9,233 nt of DNA from JAOTYV01 sp964469835 (GTDB taxonomy: Bacteria > Pseudomonadota > Alphaproteobacteria > UBA8366). Made by a program: the position numbers and the translations under genes. The stretch is taken from contig CAYYBI010000582.1 of NCBI GenBank assembly GCA_964469835.1, positions 1 to 9,233 on the forward strand. The letters are read 5' to 3'. How positions within the stretch are numbered: position 1 is the first letter of the stretch; every line of letters begins with the position of its first letter. The notes beneath the pieces were generated by a model, which saw only the letters and a program-made list of their open reading frames with translations, did not search any database and was not told where the DNA came from. Shown here piece by piece: positions 1-7,441 of the stretch.

Positions 1-704
1 TCCTTGATGTTCGGCTCCAGCACATAGCGCGAATCGCCCATCCGGATATGCCGCTCGTCCCGTTCGCGCAGCTTGGCCTCGACGAATTCGGGGCCGGTGC
101 CGCTGGCCACTTCCTTGCCGAAGCGCTGGCGCAGCTCGCGAAACAACGCCTGTTCGCCCCAGACGAAGCGGGACTCCAGCAAACCGGTGCGGATCGTCAT
201 GTCCGCCTTCGCCTGGCGAATGCAATCGTCGATCGACCGCGTTGCGTGGCCGACCTTGAGGCCCAGATCCCAGAGCGTGTAGAGCACGTGCTCGACCAGC
301 TGCTCGGTGCGCGGCGTTAGCTTGTAGGGGGTGAGAAACAGCAGATCGAGATCCGAGTGCGGCGCCAGTTCGCCGCGACCATAGCCGCCATAGGCCACAA
401 TGGAGAGCTGTTCGCCCGCGGTCGGGTTCGCCGCCGGATAGATGTGCTCCGCGGCGACGTCGTGGATCACCCGGATGAGCTGATCCATCAGGAAACAATG
501 GCCCTGCACCGCGAGTGCGCCGTCCTGATCGAGATCGAAACGGCGGCGGATTTCCATCACGCCGCTGTCGACGACCTTGCGGTAAAAGACCAGCAATTCG
601 GGCGGCCGGTCGCCGCCCGGCGCGCGATCCTCGAGCAAGGCCGATGCGGAGTCATAAACCAGCGCCCGGTCGACGATATGACGCCTATTTCGCAGCCGTT
701 CCAT
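1..704 (-). CDS. glnD: Bifunctional uridylyltransferase/uridylyl-removing enzyme GlnD, N-terminal part (cut by left edge)
   Basis: GlnD adds UMP to PII proteins when glutamine is low and removes it when glutamine is high, so it is the primary nitrogen sensor in the cytoplasm. About 234 residues of the N-terminus are visible, read leftwards without a stop; full family members are roughly 900 residues. The nucleotidyltransferase signature is clear: GGYGRGEL at residues 106-113, followed by SDLDLL at 117-122, whose Asp118 and Asp120 should bind the catalytic metal. The HD and ACT domains lie outside the window. I chose the ATG at 702-704 because it is the only ATG in frame between an upstream TGA and the conserved part; the ribosome site before it is weak, and an in-frame CTG lies six codons earlier. 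It follows mutS on the same strand after 74 bp with no clear terminator, so co-transcription is likely. Confidence 0.93.
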   Translation of the reverse strand, partial: MERLRNRRHIVDRALVYDSASALLEDRAPGGDRPPELLVFYRKVVDSGVMEIRRRFDLDQDGALAVQGHCFLMDQLIRVIHDVAAEHIYPAANPTAGEQLSIVAYGGYGRGELAPHSDLDLLFLTPYKLTPRTEQLVEHVLYTLWDLGLKVGHATRSIDDCIRQAKADMTIRTGLLESRFVWGEQALFRELRQRFGKEVASGTGPEFVEAKLRERDERHIRMGDSRYVLEPNIK

Positions 705-778
705 CGCACTGTCATGCGTCAGCGGGAATTGGAATGCAAGGAAAAGTGCTGATCACGCCTGCTCTTCGCCGCCGGATT
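705..778 (-). other. mutS-glnD spacer
   Basis: This 74-bp gap lies between the mutS stop and the glnD ATG, both read leftwards. I see no convincing terminator (no GC-rich stem followed by T's) and no recognisable promoter. It contains only a TGATCA palindrome and a weak four-base CGCA/TGCG pairing just before the glnD start. Read-through from mutS into glnD is therefore the simplest view. Confidence 0.5.
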
Positions 779-3442
779 TCAATCGTCGAGCAGCGCCTTC
801 AGGCGGTACACCAAGTCGAGCGCATCGCGCGCCGTCAAGTCGTCCGGATCGAGCGCGGCCAGCGCCTCCTCGACCGGCGACGGCGCCGCCGCGGCGGGCG
901 GCGACGGCGCAGCCAGGGCCGCGAACAGCGGCAAATCCTCGGCCAGCCGCGCCACCGCACCCGACTGCTCGCCCTGCTCCAGCGTCCCCAGCACCGCTTC
1001 CGCACGGGCGATTACCGGCGCCGGCAGGCCCGCCAGCTTGGCGACGTGGATGCCGTAGGACCGGTCGGCCGCGCCGGCCGCCACCTCGTGCAGGAACACC
1101 ACGTCGCCCTCCCATTCCTTGACCCGCATGCTATAGGGCTTGAGTGCGTCGAGCCGGCCGGTGAGCGCCACCAGCTCGTGGAAATGAGTGGCGAACAGCG
1201 CCCGGCAGCGGTTGACCTCGTGCAGATGCTCGACCGAGGCCCAGGCGATCGACAATCCATCGAAGGTGGCGGTGCCGCGGCCGATCTCGTCCAGAATGAC
1301 CAGCGACCGCTCGGTCGCCTGATTCAGGATCGCCGCGGTTTCCACCATCTCGACCATGAAGGTGGAGCGGCCGCGCGCCAAATCGTCGGATGCGCCAACC
1401 CGGCTGAACAACCGATCGACCACGCCGATTTCCGCCCGCGCCGCCGGCACGAAGGAGCCGATCTGCGCCAGCACGGCGATCAGGGCGTTCTGGCGCAGGA
1501 ACGTGCTTTTGCCGGCCATGTTGGGGCCGGTCACCAGCCACAGCCGCCGGTCCGCGCCGAGGTCGCAATCATTGGCGACGAATCCGCTCTCGCCGGACGC
1601 ATCCAGAGCCGCCTCGACCACCGGGTGTCGGCCGCCTTCGATCTGGAACTCCCGTCCATTGCCGACCGCCGGCCGGCAATAGCGCCGGGCCGCCGCCAGC
1701 TCGGCCAGCCCCGCGGCAACGTCGAGCGCGGCGGCCGCGGCCGCCGCCGCGGCCACCGCTTCCGCGCGCGAAACCACCTCGCCGACCAAATCGTCGAACA
1801 GCTGCAGCTCGATTGCCAGCGCCTTGTCGCCGGCTTCGGAGATGCGGCGCGCCAAATCCGCCAATTCGGTGGTGGAATACCGCACCGCATTGGTCATGGT
1901 CTGGCGGTGAATGAACGTCTCGCCCATCTTGTCGGCGAACCGCGTGGTGACTTCGACGAAATAGCCCAGCACATTGTTGTGCTTGATCTTCAAAATTTCG
2001 GCGCCGGTTTCTTCGCGGTAGCGGCTTTCGAGCTGCAAAATCAAGCGGCGGCCTTCGTCGCGCAGCTGGCGCACCTCGTCCAGCCCTTCCGAATAGCCCG
2101 GTGCGATAAAGCCGCCGTCGCGCGCGTTCAAGGGCAGCGATTCACCAAGTGCCCGGGTCAGCCGGTCGACCAGCACGGCGTGCTCGCCAAGGCCGGCCAG
2201 CGCCTCGGCCGCATCGGGCGGCGGTGGCAGCGTCGATGCGCCCGCCACGGCGCGGAGCGCCGCCGCTTCGATAAGCCCGTCGCGCACACCGGCGACATCG
2301 CGCGGACCGCCCCGGCCGACGGTCAGGCGCGAGAGCGCGCGTTCAAGATCGGGGCTGCGCGCCAGGATCGTGCGCATGTCGCCCCGCAACGAATTTTCGG
2401 CGATCAACCACCCCACGGCGTCGAGCCGCCGGTCGATCGCCGCCGGATCGGTCAACGGCGCTGCCAGCCGTGCCGCCAGCAGACGAGCGCCGCCGCCGGT
2501 CACCGTGCGATCGATGACCGAGAGCAGGCTGCCCTTACGCTCGCCGGTCATGGTCTGGGTGAGTTCGAGATTGCGCCGGGTCGCCGTATCGATCTCCATC
2601 AAGGCCGATTCCGAGAGCCGGCGCGGCGCGGCCAGGCGCGGCAACCGGCCGACCTGCGTCAACTCCACATAGTCGACCAGCGCGCCGGCGGCGGCGAGCT
2701 CGGCCCGTCCGAAGTCGCCGAAGGCATCAAGCGCCGAGACGCCATAGACCGCTTCCAGCCGCTTTTTCGCGTTCTGCGAATCGAAACGGCTGTCGGGCTG
2801 CGGCGTCAACCGGTCCTTCCATTCATTGAACAACTCGAACAAAGAATCGCGGCCGAGCAATTTTTCCGGCGCCAGAATTTCTCCCGGATCGATCCGGGCG
2901 AGCGCCGCCGATAGCGCCGTCCCCTGATCGGATTGCAGCGGCTGGGTAAAAAATTCGCCGGTCGAAATGTCGAGCCAGGCGATGGCGAGCGAACCGGCGA
3001 CCAAGGCGAGCGCCGCCAGGTAATTATGCGCGCGCGCATCCAGCAGGTGTTCTTCCGTAATCGTGCCGGCGGTGACCAGGCGCACCACGTCGCGCTTGAC
3101 CACCGACTTGGCGCCGCGCTTGCGGGCCTCCGCCGGGTCTTCGAGCTGTTCGCAGATGGCGACGCGAAACCCCTTGCGGATCAGCCGCGACAAATAGTTT
3201 TCCGCGGCGTGCACCGGAACGCCGCACATCGGAATATCTTCGCCGTTATGCGCCCCCCGCTTAGTGAGCGTGATGTCGAGCGCCTTCGAGGCCGCAACCG
3301 CGTCATCGAAGAACATCTCGTAGAAATCTCCCATGCGATAGAACAGGAGGCAGTCCGCATGCCGCTCCTTCAGGTGCAGGTACTGCACCATCATCGGCGT
3401 CGCCGGCACACGGCTCGGTGTTTTTGGAACGGGTCGGGTCAT
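779..3442 (-). CDS. mutS: DNA mismatch repair protein MutS
   Basis: MutS binds mispaired or unpaired bases and, with ATP, recruits MutL to start repair. The 887 residues match the family size (E. coli 853). The mismatch-reading Phe-X-Glu motif is seen in MGDFYE (residues 37-42; Phe40, Glu42). The ATPase domain has Walker A GPNMAGKST (639-647, Lys645), the signature stretch at 680-699 (SRVGASDD to FMVEM) and Walker B ILDEIGRG with Asp718 and Glu719. The last 40 or so residues resemble the C-terminal tetramerisation helices (DPDDLTARDALDLVYRLKALL). LPLF at 837-840 resembles a sliding-clamp binding motif, which is inference. A run of nine alanines lies near residues 560-570. The ATG at 3440-3442 places MMVQYLHLKE at residue 17, as expected from homologues. 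It is divergent from maeB and upstream of glnD. Confidence 0.98.
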   Translation of the reverse strand: MTRPVPKTPSRVPATPMMVQYLHLKERHADCLLFYRMGDFYEMFFDDAVAASKALDITLTKRGAHNGEDIPMCGVPVHAAENYLSRLIRKGFRVAICEQLEDPAEARKRGAKSVVKRDVVRLVTAGTITEEHLLDARAHNYLAALALVAGSLAIAWLDISTGEFFTQPLQSDQGTALSAALARIDPGEILAPEKLLGRDSLFELFNEWKDRLTPQPDSRFDSQNAKKRLEAVYGVSALDAFGDFGRAELAAAGALVDYVELTQVGRLPRLAAPRRLSESALMEIDTATRRNLELTQTMTGERKGSLLSVIDRTVTGGGARLLAARLAAPLTDPAAIDRRLDAVGWLIAENSLRGDMRTILARSPDLERALSRLTVGRGGPRDVAGVRDGLIEAAALRAVAGASTLPPPPDAAEALAGLGEHAVLVDRLTRALGESLPLNARDGGFIAPGYSEGLDEVRQLRDEGRRLILQLESRYREETGAEILKIKHNNVLGYFVEVTTRFADKMGETFIHRQTMTNAVRYSTTELADLARRISEAGDKALAIELQLFDDLVGEVVSRAEAVAAAAAAAAALDVAAGLAELAAARRYCRPAVGNGREFQIEGGRHPVVEAALDASGESGFVANDCDLGADRRLWLVTGPNMAGKSTFLRQNALIAVLAQIGSFVPAARAEIGVVDRLFSRVGASDDLARGRSTFMVEMVETAAILNQATERSLVILDEIGRGTATFDGLSIAWASVEHLHEVNRCRALFATHFHELVALTGRLDALKPYSMRVKEWEGDVVFLHEVAAGAADRSYGIHVAKLAGLPAPVIARAEAVLGTLEQGEQSGAVARLAEDLPLFAALAAPSPPAAAAPSPVEEALAALDPDDLTARDALDLVYRLKALLDD

Positions 3443-3650
3443 CGGCGCGACGTTAGCACGCGGCCCAACCGCGCGTTAACCCGTGCCGCAGTTTGGACAG
3501 GTCCGGAAAGAGAAAGATTGGCATGATCCCTCAACTTCGTGTCAGTATGATTGTTCGAGCGCGGCGCCGCCACCTGCCCAGCCGCTGGGCAGGACAATGG
3601 GGCGCCGCGCAGACCAATTCAACACCGGTAGGGGGAGAGCGGCGCAGATC
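3443..3650. promoter_or_regulatory. Divergent mutS/maeB promoter region
   Basis: This 208-bp spacer lies between two divergent genes and must hold start signals for both. For maeB, TATGAT at 3546-3551 is one base from the ideal -10 box, but no good -35 box lies 16-18 bp before it; TTGGCA at 3518-3523 is 22 bp away, which is too far. For mutS on the other strand I see no convincing pair. A GGGGGAGA stretch at 3631-3638 is the likely ribosome site of maeB, 12 bp before its ATG. The reading frame of maeB stays open upstream to a GTG at 3483, but that part looks like untranslated leader. The large inverted repeat inside the spacer is listed separately. Confidence 0.45.
3559..3610 (+). repeat. Nested inverted repeat in the putative maeB leader
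   Basis: Two perfect inverted repeats sit one inside the other. The outer arms are GCGCGGCGCC (3559-3568) and GGCGCCGCGC (3601-3610), 10 bp each. The inner arms are CCTGCCCAG (3573-3581) and CTGGGCAGG (3585-3593), 9 bp each around a CCG loop. Four unpaired bases on one side and seven on the other separate the two stems. There is no T-run after it, so it is not a standard terminator. It lies 41-92 bases before the maeB ATG and may be a leader RNA structure or a protein-binding site. Function unknown. Confidence 0.7.
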
Positions 3651-5912
3651 ATGGAGAACAATCGGATAACCGAGCGGGAAGCGTTGCGCTTTCACTCTCG
3701 CGGCCAGCCGGGCAAGGTCGCCCTGCTGCCGACAAAACCGCTAACGACCCAGCGCGATCTTTCGCTCGCCTATTCTCCGGGCGTTGCCTATCCCTGTCTC
3801 GAGATCGAGAAGGACCCGGCGACCGCTTACGATTACACCGCGAAGGGCAACTCCGTTGCGGTGATTTCCAACGGCACCGCGGTGCTGGGACTCGGCAATA
3901 TCGGTGCGCTCGCATCCAAGCCGGTGATGGAAGGCAAGGCCGTCCTGTTCAAGCGGTTTGCCGACATCGACGCCATCGACCTCGAATTGGACACCGAAGA
4001 TGTCGACACGATAGTCGCTTGCGTGCGCGCGCTCGGCAACAGCTTCGGCGGTATCAATCTCGAAGACATCAAGGCGCCGGAATGTTTCATCATCGAGCAA
4101 CGGCTGCGTGAACTTCTGGACATTCCCGTGTTCCACGACGACCAGCACGGTACCGCCATTATCACGGCGGCCGGCCTGCTCAACGCGATCGACCTCACCG
4201 GCCGCGACATCAAGAAGACAAAGATGGTGGTCAACGGCGCCGGCGCGGCCTCGGTCGCCTGCGTCGAACTGATCAAGTCGATGGGGGTGCCGAACGACAA
4301 CATCGTGATGTGCGACTCCAAGGGCGTGATTTACCAGGGCCGAGAAGACGGCATGAACCAGTGGAAATCGGCGCATGCGGTCAAGACCGATATGCGCACG
4401 CTGAAGAAAGCAATGGCCGGCGCCGACGTGTTCATCGGCCTGTCGGTCAAGGGCGCGGTCAGCAAGACAATGGTCAAATCGATGGCCAAGAAACCGATTA
4501 TCTTCGCGATGGCAAATCCGGACCCGGAAATCACGGCCGAAGATGTCGGCGCGGTGCGCAAGGATGCGATCATGGCGACCGGTCGGTCCGACTACCCGAA
4601 CCAGGTCAACAATGTCCTGGGCTTCCCCTATATCTTCCGGGGCGCGCTGGACGTGCGCGCGTCCACCATCAATGACGCGATGAAAATCGCGGCGGCGCAG
4701 GCGCTGGCGCGGCTCGCGCGGGAAGACGTGCCGGACGAGGTCGACGCGGCCTATGGCGGTACGCGGCTGCGCTATGGGCCGGAATACATTATTCCGGTGC
4801 CCTTCGATCCCCGGCTGATCTCCGCCGTGCCCGCGGCGGTGGCGCAGGCGGCAATGGACAGCGGCGTCGCCCGCCGGCCGATCGAAGACATGGACGAGTA
4901 TCGCAAGAAGCTGACGGCGCGGCTCGATCCGGCCATGTCGAGCTTGCAGTTCATTTACAACCGGGTCAGCGCCAATCCGCGCCGCGTCGTCTTCGCGGAA
5001 GGAGAGGAAGAGCGGGTCATTCGCGGCGCCGTCGCCTTCCGCAATGCGGGATATGGCTTGCCGATCCTGATCGGCCGCGAAGACCGGGTTCAGGAAACCG
5101 TCGAACGGCTCGGCATCGAGACCAATGGCGAGCTGGAGATCCACAATGCGCGGGTGAGCCAGAACAACGCGAAATACACCGACTTCCTCTATGCCCGGCT
5201 GCAGCGCGCGGGCTTCCTGTATCGTGACTGCCAACGCATGGTGAACCAGGACCGCAACGTCTTCGGCGCCTGCATGGTCGCAATGGCAGACGGCGACGCG
5301 CTGGTCACCGGAACCACGCGAAGCTTCGCAACCAGCTTCGAGGAAGTCACCCGGGTGATCGATTCCGAGGAGGGTGCGCTCTTGATGGGGGTGACGGTCA
5401 TGGTGGCGCAAGGCCGCACCGTGTTCATCGCCGACACCAATGTCCACGAGGTTCCCACACCCGAAGAGCTGGCCGACATCGCCGCGCAAACGGCGAACTA
5501 CGCCCGGCAATACGGACAGGAACCGCGGGTCGCGCTGACGTCCTTCTCGAATTTCGGGCAGCCGATGCGGCCGCACATGCAGCGGGTGCGCGAAGCGGTT
5601 GAAATTCTCGACAGCCGCAAGGTCGATTTCGAGTATGACGGCGACATGCAAGCCGACAGCGCGCTCAATTTCGACCTGATGAAGCAGCTCTATCCGTTTT
5701 GCCGGCTGACCGGTCCGGCGAATTGCCTGGTCATGCCGGCGCTGCACAGCGCCAGCATCAGCGCTAAGATGCTGCGTGTGCTGGGCGGCGGCACGGTGAT
5801 CGGGCCGATCCTGCTGGGGCTGTCGAAGCCGGTGCAGATCGTCCAAATGGGCGCGACCGTGAACGATCTCGTCAACGCCGCGGCCTTGGCGGCGCACGAC
5901 GCGATCCGCTAG
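3651..5912 (+). CDS. maeB: NADP-dependent malic enzyme with C-terminal phosphotransacetylase-like domain
   Basis: The enzyme decarboxylates malate to pyruvate with reduction of NADP+, linking the TCA cycle to gluconeogenesis and NADPH supply. From the ATG at 3651 it has 753 residues, close to E. coli MaeB (759). The malic domain shows RDLSLAYSPGVA (35-46, Tyr41), the GKAVLFKRF lysine (Lys96), metal ligands in INLEDI (Glu138, Asp139) and FHDDQHGTA (Asp163/164). The Rossmann motif NGAGAAS is at 195-201 and MANPDPE at 287-293. The phosphotransacetylase-like domain runs from about residue 437 to the end. In its last segment, Pta-type NDLSRG is replaced by QIVQMG (729-734), so acetyl transfer is unlikely and a regulatory or oligomerising role is likelier. 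The start is supported by a purine-rich site at 3631-3638 and by family length, against an in-frame GTG at 3483. NADP preference is inferred from the fusion architecture. Confidence 0.95.
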   Translation: MENNRITEREALRFHSRGQPGKVALLPTKPLTTQRDLSLAYSPGVAYPCLEIEKDPATAYDYTAKGNSVAVISNGTAVLGLGNIGALASKPVMEGKAVLFKRFADIDAIDLELDTEDVDTIVACVRALGNSFGGINLEDIKAPECFIIEQRLRELLDIPVFHDDQHGTAIITAAGLLNAIDLTGRDIKKTKMVVNGAGAASVACVELIKSMGVPNDNIVMCDSKGVIYQGREDGMNQWKSAHAVKTDMRTLKKAMAGADVFIGLSVKGAVSKTMVKSMAKKPIIFAMANPDPEITAEDVGAVRKDAIMATGRSDYPNQVNNVLGFPYIFRGALDVRASTINDAMKIAAAQALARLAREDVPDEVDAAYGGTRLRYGPEYIIPVPFDPRLISAVPAAVAQAAMDSGVARRPIEDMDEYRKKLTARLDPAMSSLQFIYNRVSANPRRVVFAEGEEERVIRGAVAFRNAGYGLPILIGREDRVQETVERLGIETNGELEIHNARVSQNNAKYTDFLYARLQRAGFLYRDCQRMVNQDRNVFGACMVAMADGDALVTGTTRSFATSFEEVTRVIDSEEGALLMGVTVMVAQGRTVFIADTNVHEVPTPEELADIAAQTANYARQYGQEPRVALTSFSNFGQPMRPHMQRVREAVEILDSRKVDFEYDGDMQADSALNFDLMKQLYPFCRLTGPANCLVMPALHSASISAKMLRVLGGGTVIGPILLGLSKPVQIVQMGATVNDLVNAAALAAHDAIR

Positions 5913-5948
5913 AAGGTCGGCCCCGCCGCGAAGGAATGGTCCCAACTC

Positions 5949-7295
5949 ATGGCTGAGCGCCGGCCAAGTCCAACTTTGAGCGCCGCGGTGTCGATTGCCG
6001 CGCCGGGCATCGTCATCCTGGCCGTTTTGGTGTTGGGCGGCTGGCTGGCGCCGGCGCCCGCTTTGGTCGCGATGATCGGGTTGGCCGCACTCGGCGGCTT
6101 TATCGCGAAACGCCACTACGCCGGCCTCGACCGGCTACGCCGCCGCATCGAACATCTGACCGAACAAGGCGAAGACCTGAAGCTGCATGCGCCGACGGTG
6201 CCGCGCCTGTCGGTCGCGGTCGGCCGGCTGGCGCGGCGCTGGCAGGAACAGCGCGATACATTGACGGCCGAGCGCGCAACCGCCGACCGGCTGCTGGAAG
6301 CACTGCCCGATCCGCTTGTGGTGATCGACCGGGCGGGAAGCGTCGTCCGCGCCAACCGGGCGGCGGAGGAGTTGGCGGAAACGAGCCTGATCGGGCGCGA
6401 CCTCACGGCCGGATTGCGCCATCCGGTGCTGCTCCAGGCGATCGAGCGCGCGCTCTCGGCGGAGGACTCCCAGGCGGTGGAAATATCCATGCCGGCGCCG
6501 CGGCACCGCAGCTACAGCGCGCTCATCGAACCGCTCGGCGGTGCCGAGGGAGGGGCACTGATCCTGCTGCACGATCTGACGCCAATCCGCCTCGGTGAGC
6601 AGATGCGGGCGGACTTCGTGGCCAATGTGAGCCACGAATTGCGCACGCCGCTGGCCAGCCTGCTCGGCTTCACCGAGACCTTGCGCGGCGCCGCCCGCGA
6701 CGACCCGGAGGCCCAGGACCGCTTCCTCACCATCATGCATGACCAGGCGGAACGCATGGCCCGGCTGATCGAGGATCTGTTGTCGCTCTCGCGCATCGAA
6801 CTCGACGAACGCAGCCGCCCGACCGGCATGGTCGATCTTCATCAGGTACTGGCCAACGTGCGCGACGCGCTTGCCCTGAAAGCGGAAGAACGCGGTATGG
6901 TGGTCGACATCACCGGGCCAGCGGTAACGGTCATCGGCGACGAAGACCAGTTGACTCAGGTGTTCCAGAATCTGGTCGACAACGCGATCAAGTATGGGCG
7001 GGAAAACACGGCGGTGTCGGTGACGGTCCAGGCGCTGCCCGGCCGCGGCGTCACCGTGTCGGTGCACGACCAGGGCGAGGGCATCCCGGCCGACCATATT
7101 CCCCGGCTTACCGAGCGGTTTTACCGGGTCAGCGCGGCGCGCAGCCGGGAACTCGGCGGCACCGGTCTCGGCCTCGCCATCGTCAAGCACATCGTCAACC
7201 GCCACCGGGGCCAGCTCTCGATCGACAGCGTGGCAGGCGCGGGCAGCACCTTCACCGTGTCATTGCCGGAGTTTTACCAGCCTCCCATGGGTTGA
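5949..7295 (+). CDS. phoR: Phosphate regulon sensor histidine kinase PhoR
   Basis: This membrane sensor kinase should phosphorylate PhoB when phosphate uptake is limiting. The 448 residues show two closely spaced membrane segments (about 15-32 and 36-53), a short linker, a PAS-like domain (about 112-210, starting RLLEALPDPLVVIDRAG) and the dimerisation helix with VSHELRTPL (His229 as phosphate acceptor). The ATPase domain follows, with N box QNLVDNAIKYG (340-350), G1 DQGEGIP (374-380), F box ERFYR (389-393) and G2 GGTGLGLAI (403-411). No HAMP domain is seen, as is usual for PhoR. The ATG at 5949 is the only usable start after the upstream maeB stop in the same frame; AAGGAA at 5931-5936 is a rather distant ribosome site. 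PhoR rather than another kinase is inferred from the domain order and the adjoining Pho-box-controlled pst genes; phoB is not in the window. Confidence 0.93.
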   Translation: MAERRPSPTLSAAVSIAAPGIVILAVLVLGGWLAPAPALVAMIGLAALGGFIAKRHYAGLDRLRRRIEHLTEQGEDLKLHAPTVPRLSVAVGRLARRWQEQRDTLTAERATADRLLEALPDPLVVIDRAGSVVRANRAAEELAETSLIGRDLTAGLRHPVLLQAIERALSAEDSQAVEISMPAPRHRSYSALIEPLGGAEGGALILLHDLTPIRLGEQMRADFVANVSHELRTPLASLLGFTETLRGAARDDPEAQDRFLTIMHDQAERMARLIEDLLSLSRIELDERSRPTGMVDLHQVLANVRDALALKAEERGMVVDITGPAVTVIGDEDQLTQVFQNLVDNAIKYGRENTAVSVTVQALPGRGVTVSVHDQGEGIPADHIPRLTERFYRVSAARSRELGGTGLGLAIVKHIVNRHRGQLSIDSVAGAGSTFTVSLPEFYQPPMG

Positions 7296-7441
7296 AGCGG
7301 CGCAACAGCGTGTTTCGGGCGAGAATTTTGGGCCGGCCTGTCATATTTCTGTAACTAAACCGTAGTAATTACGACGCCATGGATCGCTATTTTCCGGCGT
7401 GTTGGAACGACTATTGAAACACCAGAGATACGGAGTAACCC
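7296..7441 (+). promoter_or_regulatory. pstS upstream region with GTG-deciding ribosome site
   Basis: This 146-bp spacer holds the Pho box (listed separately) and the pstS leader. No terminator for phoR is visible; GGCCGGCC at 7331-7338 is only a short palindrome. The -10 box is uncertain: TAGTAA (7363-7368) or TAATTA (7366-7371) lie about where one is expected, 7 to 10 bp after the second CTGT half-site. GGAG at 7432-7435 lies 6 bp before GTG at 7442. A TAA in frame at 7436-7438 rules out any earlier start and supports GTG as the start codon. Confidence 0.75.
7338..7370 (+). promoter_or_regulatory. Pho box (PhoB binding site), three tandem 11-bp units
   Basis: CTGTCATATTT (7338-7348) and CTGTAACTAAA (7349-7359) fit the known PhoB site, made of direct repeats of CTGTCAT-like 7-mers with four A/T-rich bases between them. 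A weaker third unit, CCGTAGTAATT (7360-7370), follows in exact 11-bp register. The site is about 72-104 bases before the pstS start, on the coding strand, where PhoB would replace the -35 contact. It marks pstS and the downstream pst genes as induced by phosphate starvation. Confidence 0.9.

Noticed and set aside
515..2914. 799-codon open frame on the plus strand opposite mutS
   Set aside because: It lies antisense to a fully recognised mutS. The product is rich in Arg, Gln and His with no family resemblance, as expected from the complement of GC-rich codons.
3519..3540. Possible sigma-54 promoter (TGGCATG...) before maeB
   Set aside because: The -24 TGGC is present, but the GC of the -12 element is missing at the needed spacing.
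3483..3650. In-frame upstream extension of maeB from a GTG at 3483
   Set aside because: The extra 56 residues resemble no malic enzyme N-terminus, contain the nested hairpin, and lack a ribosome site; starting at 3651 gives the usual family length.
3741..6116. 791-codon open frame on the minus strand opposite maeB and the start of phoR
   Set aside because: It covers a clear maeB and has the same Arg/His/Asp-rich shadow composition, so it is a by-product of third-position GC.
7331..7338. GGCCGGCC palindrome after phoR as a terminator
   Set aside because: It is too short for a stem with a loop, has no following T-run, and abuts the Pho box.
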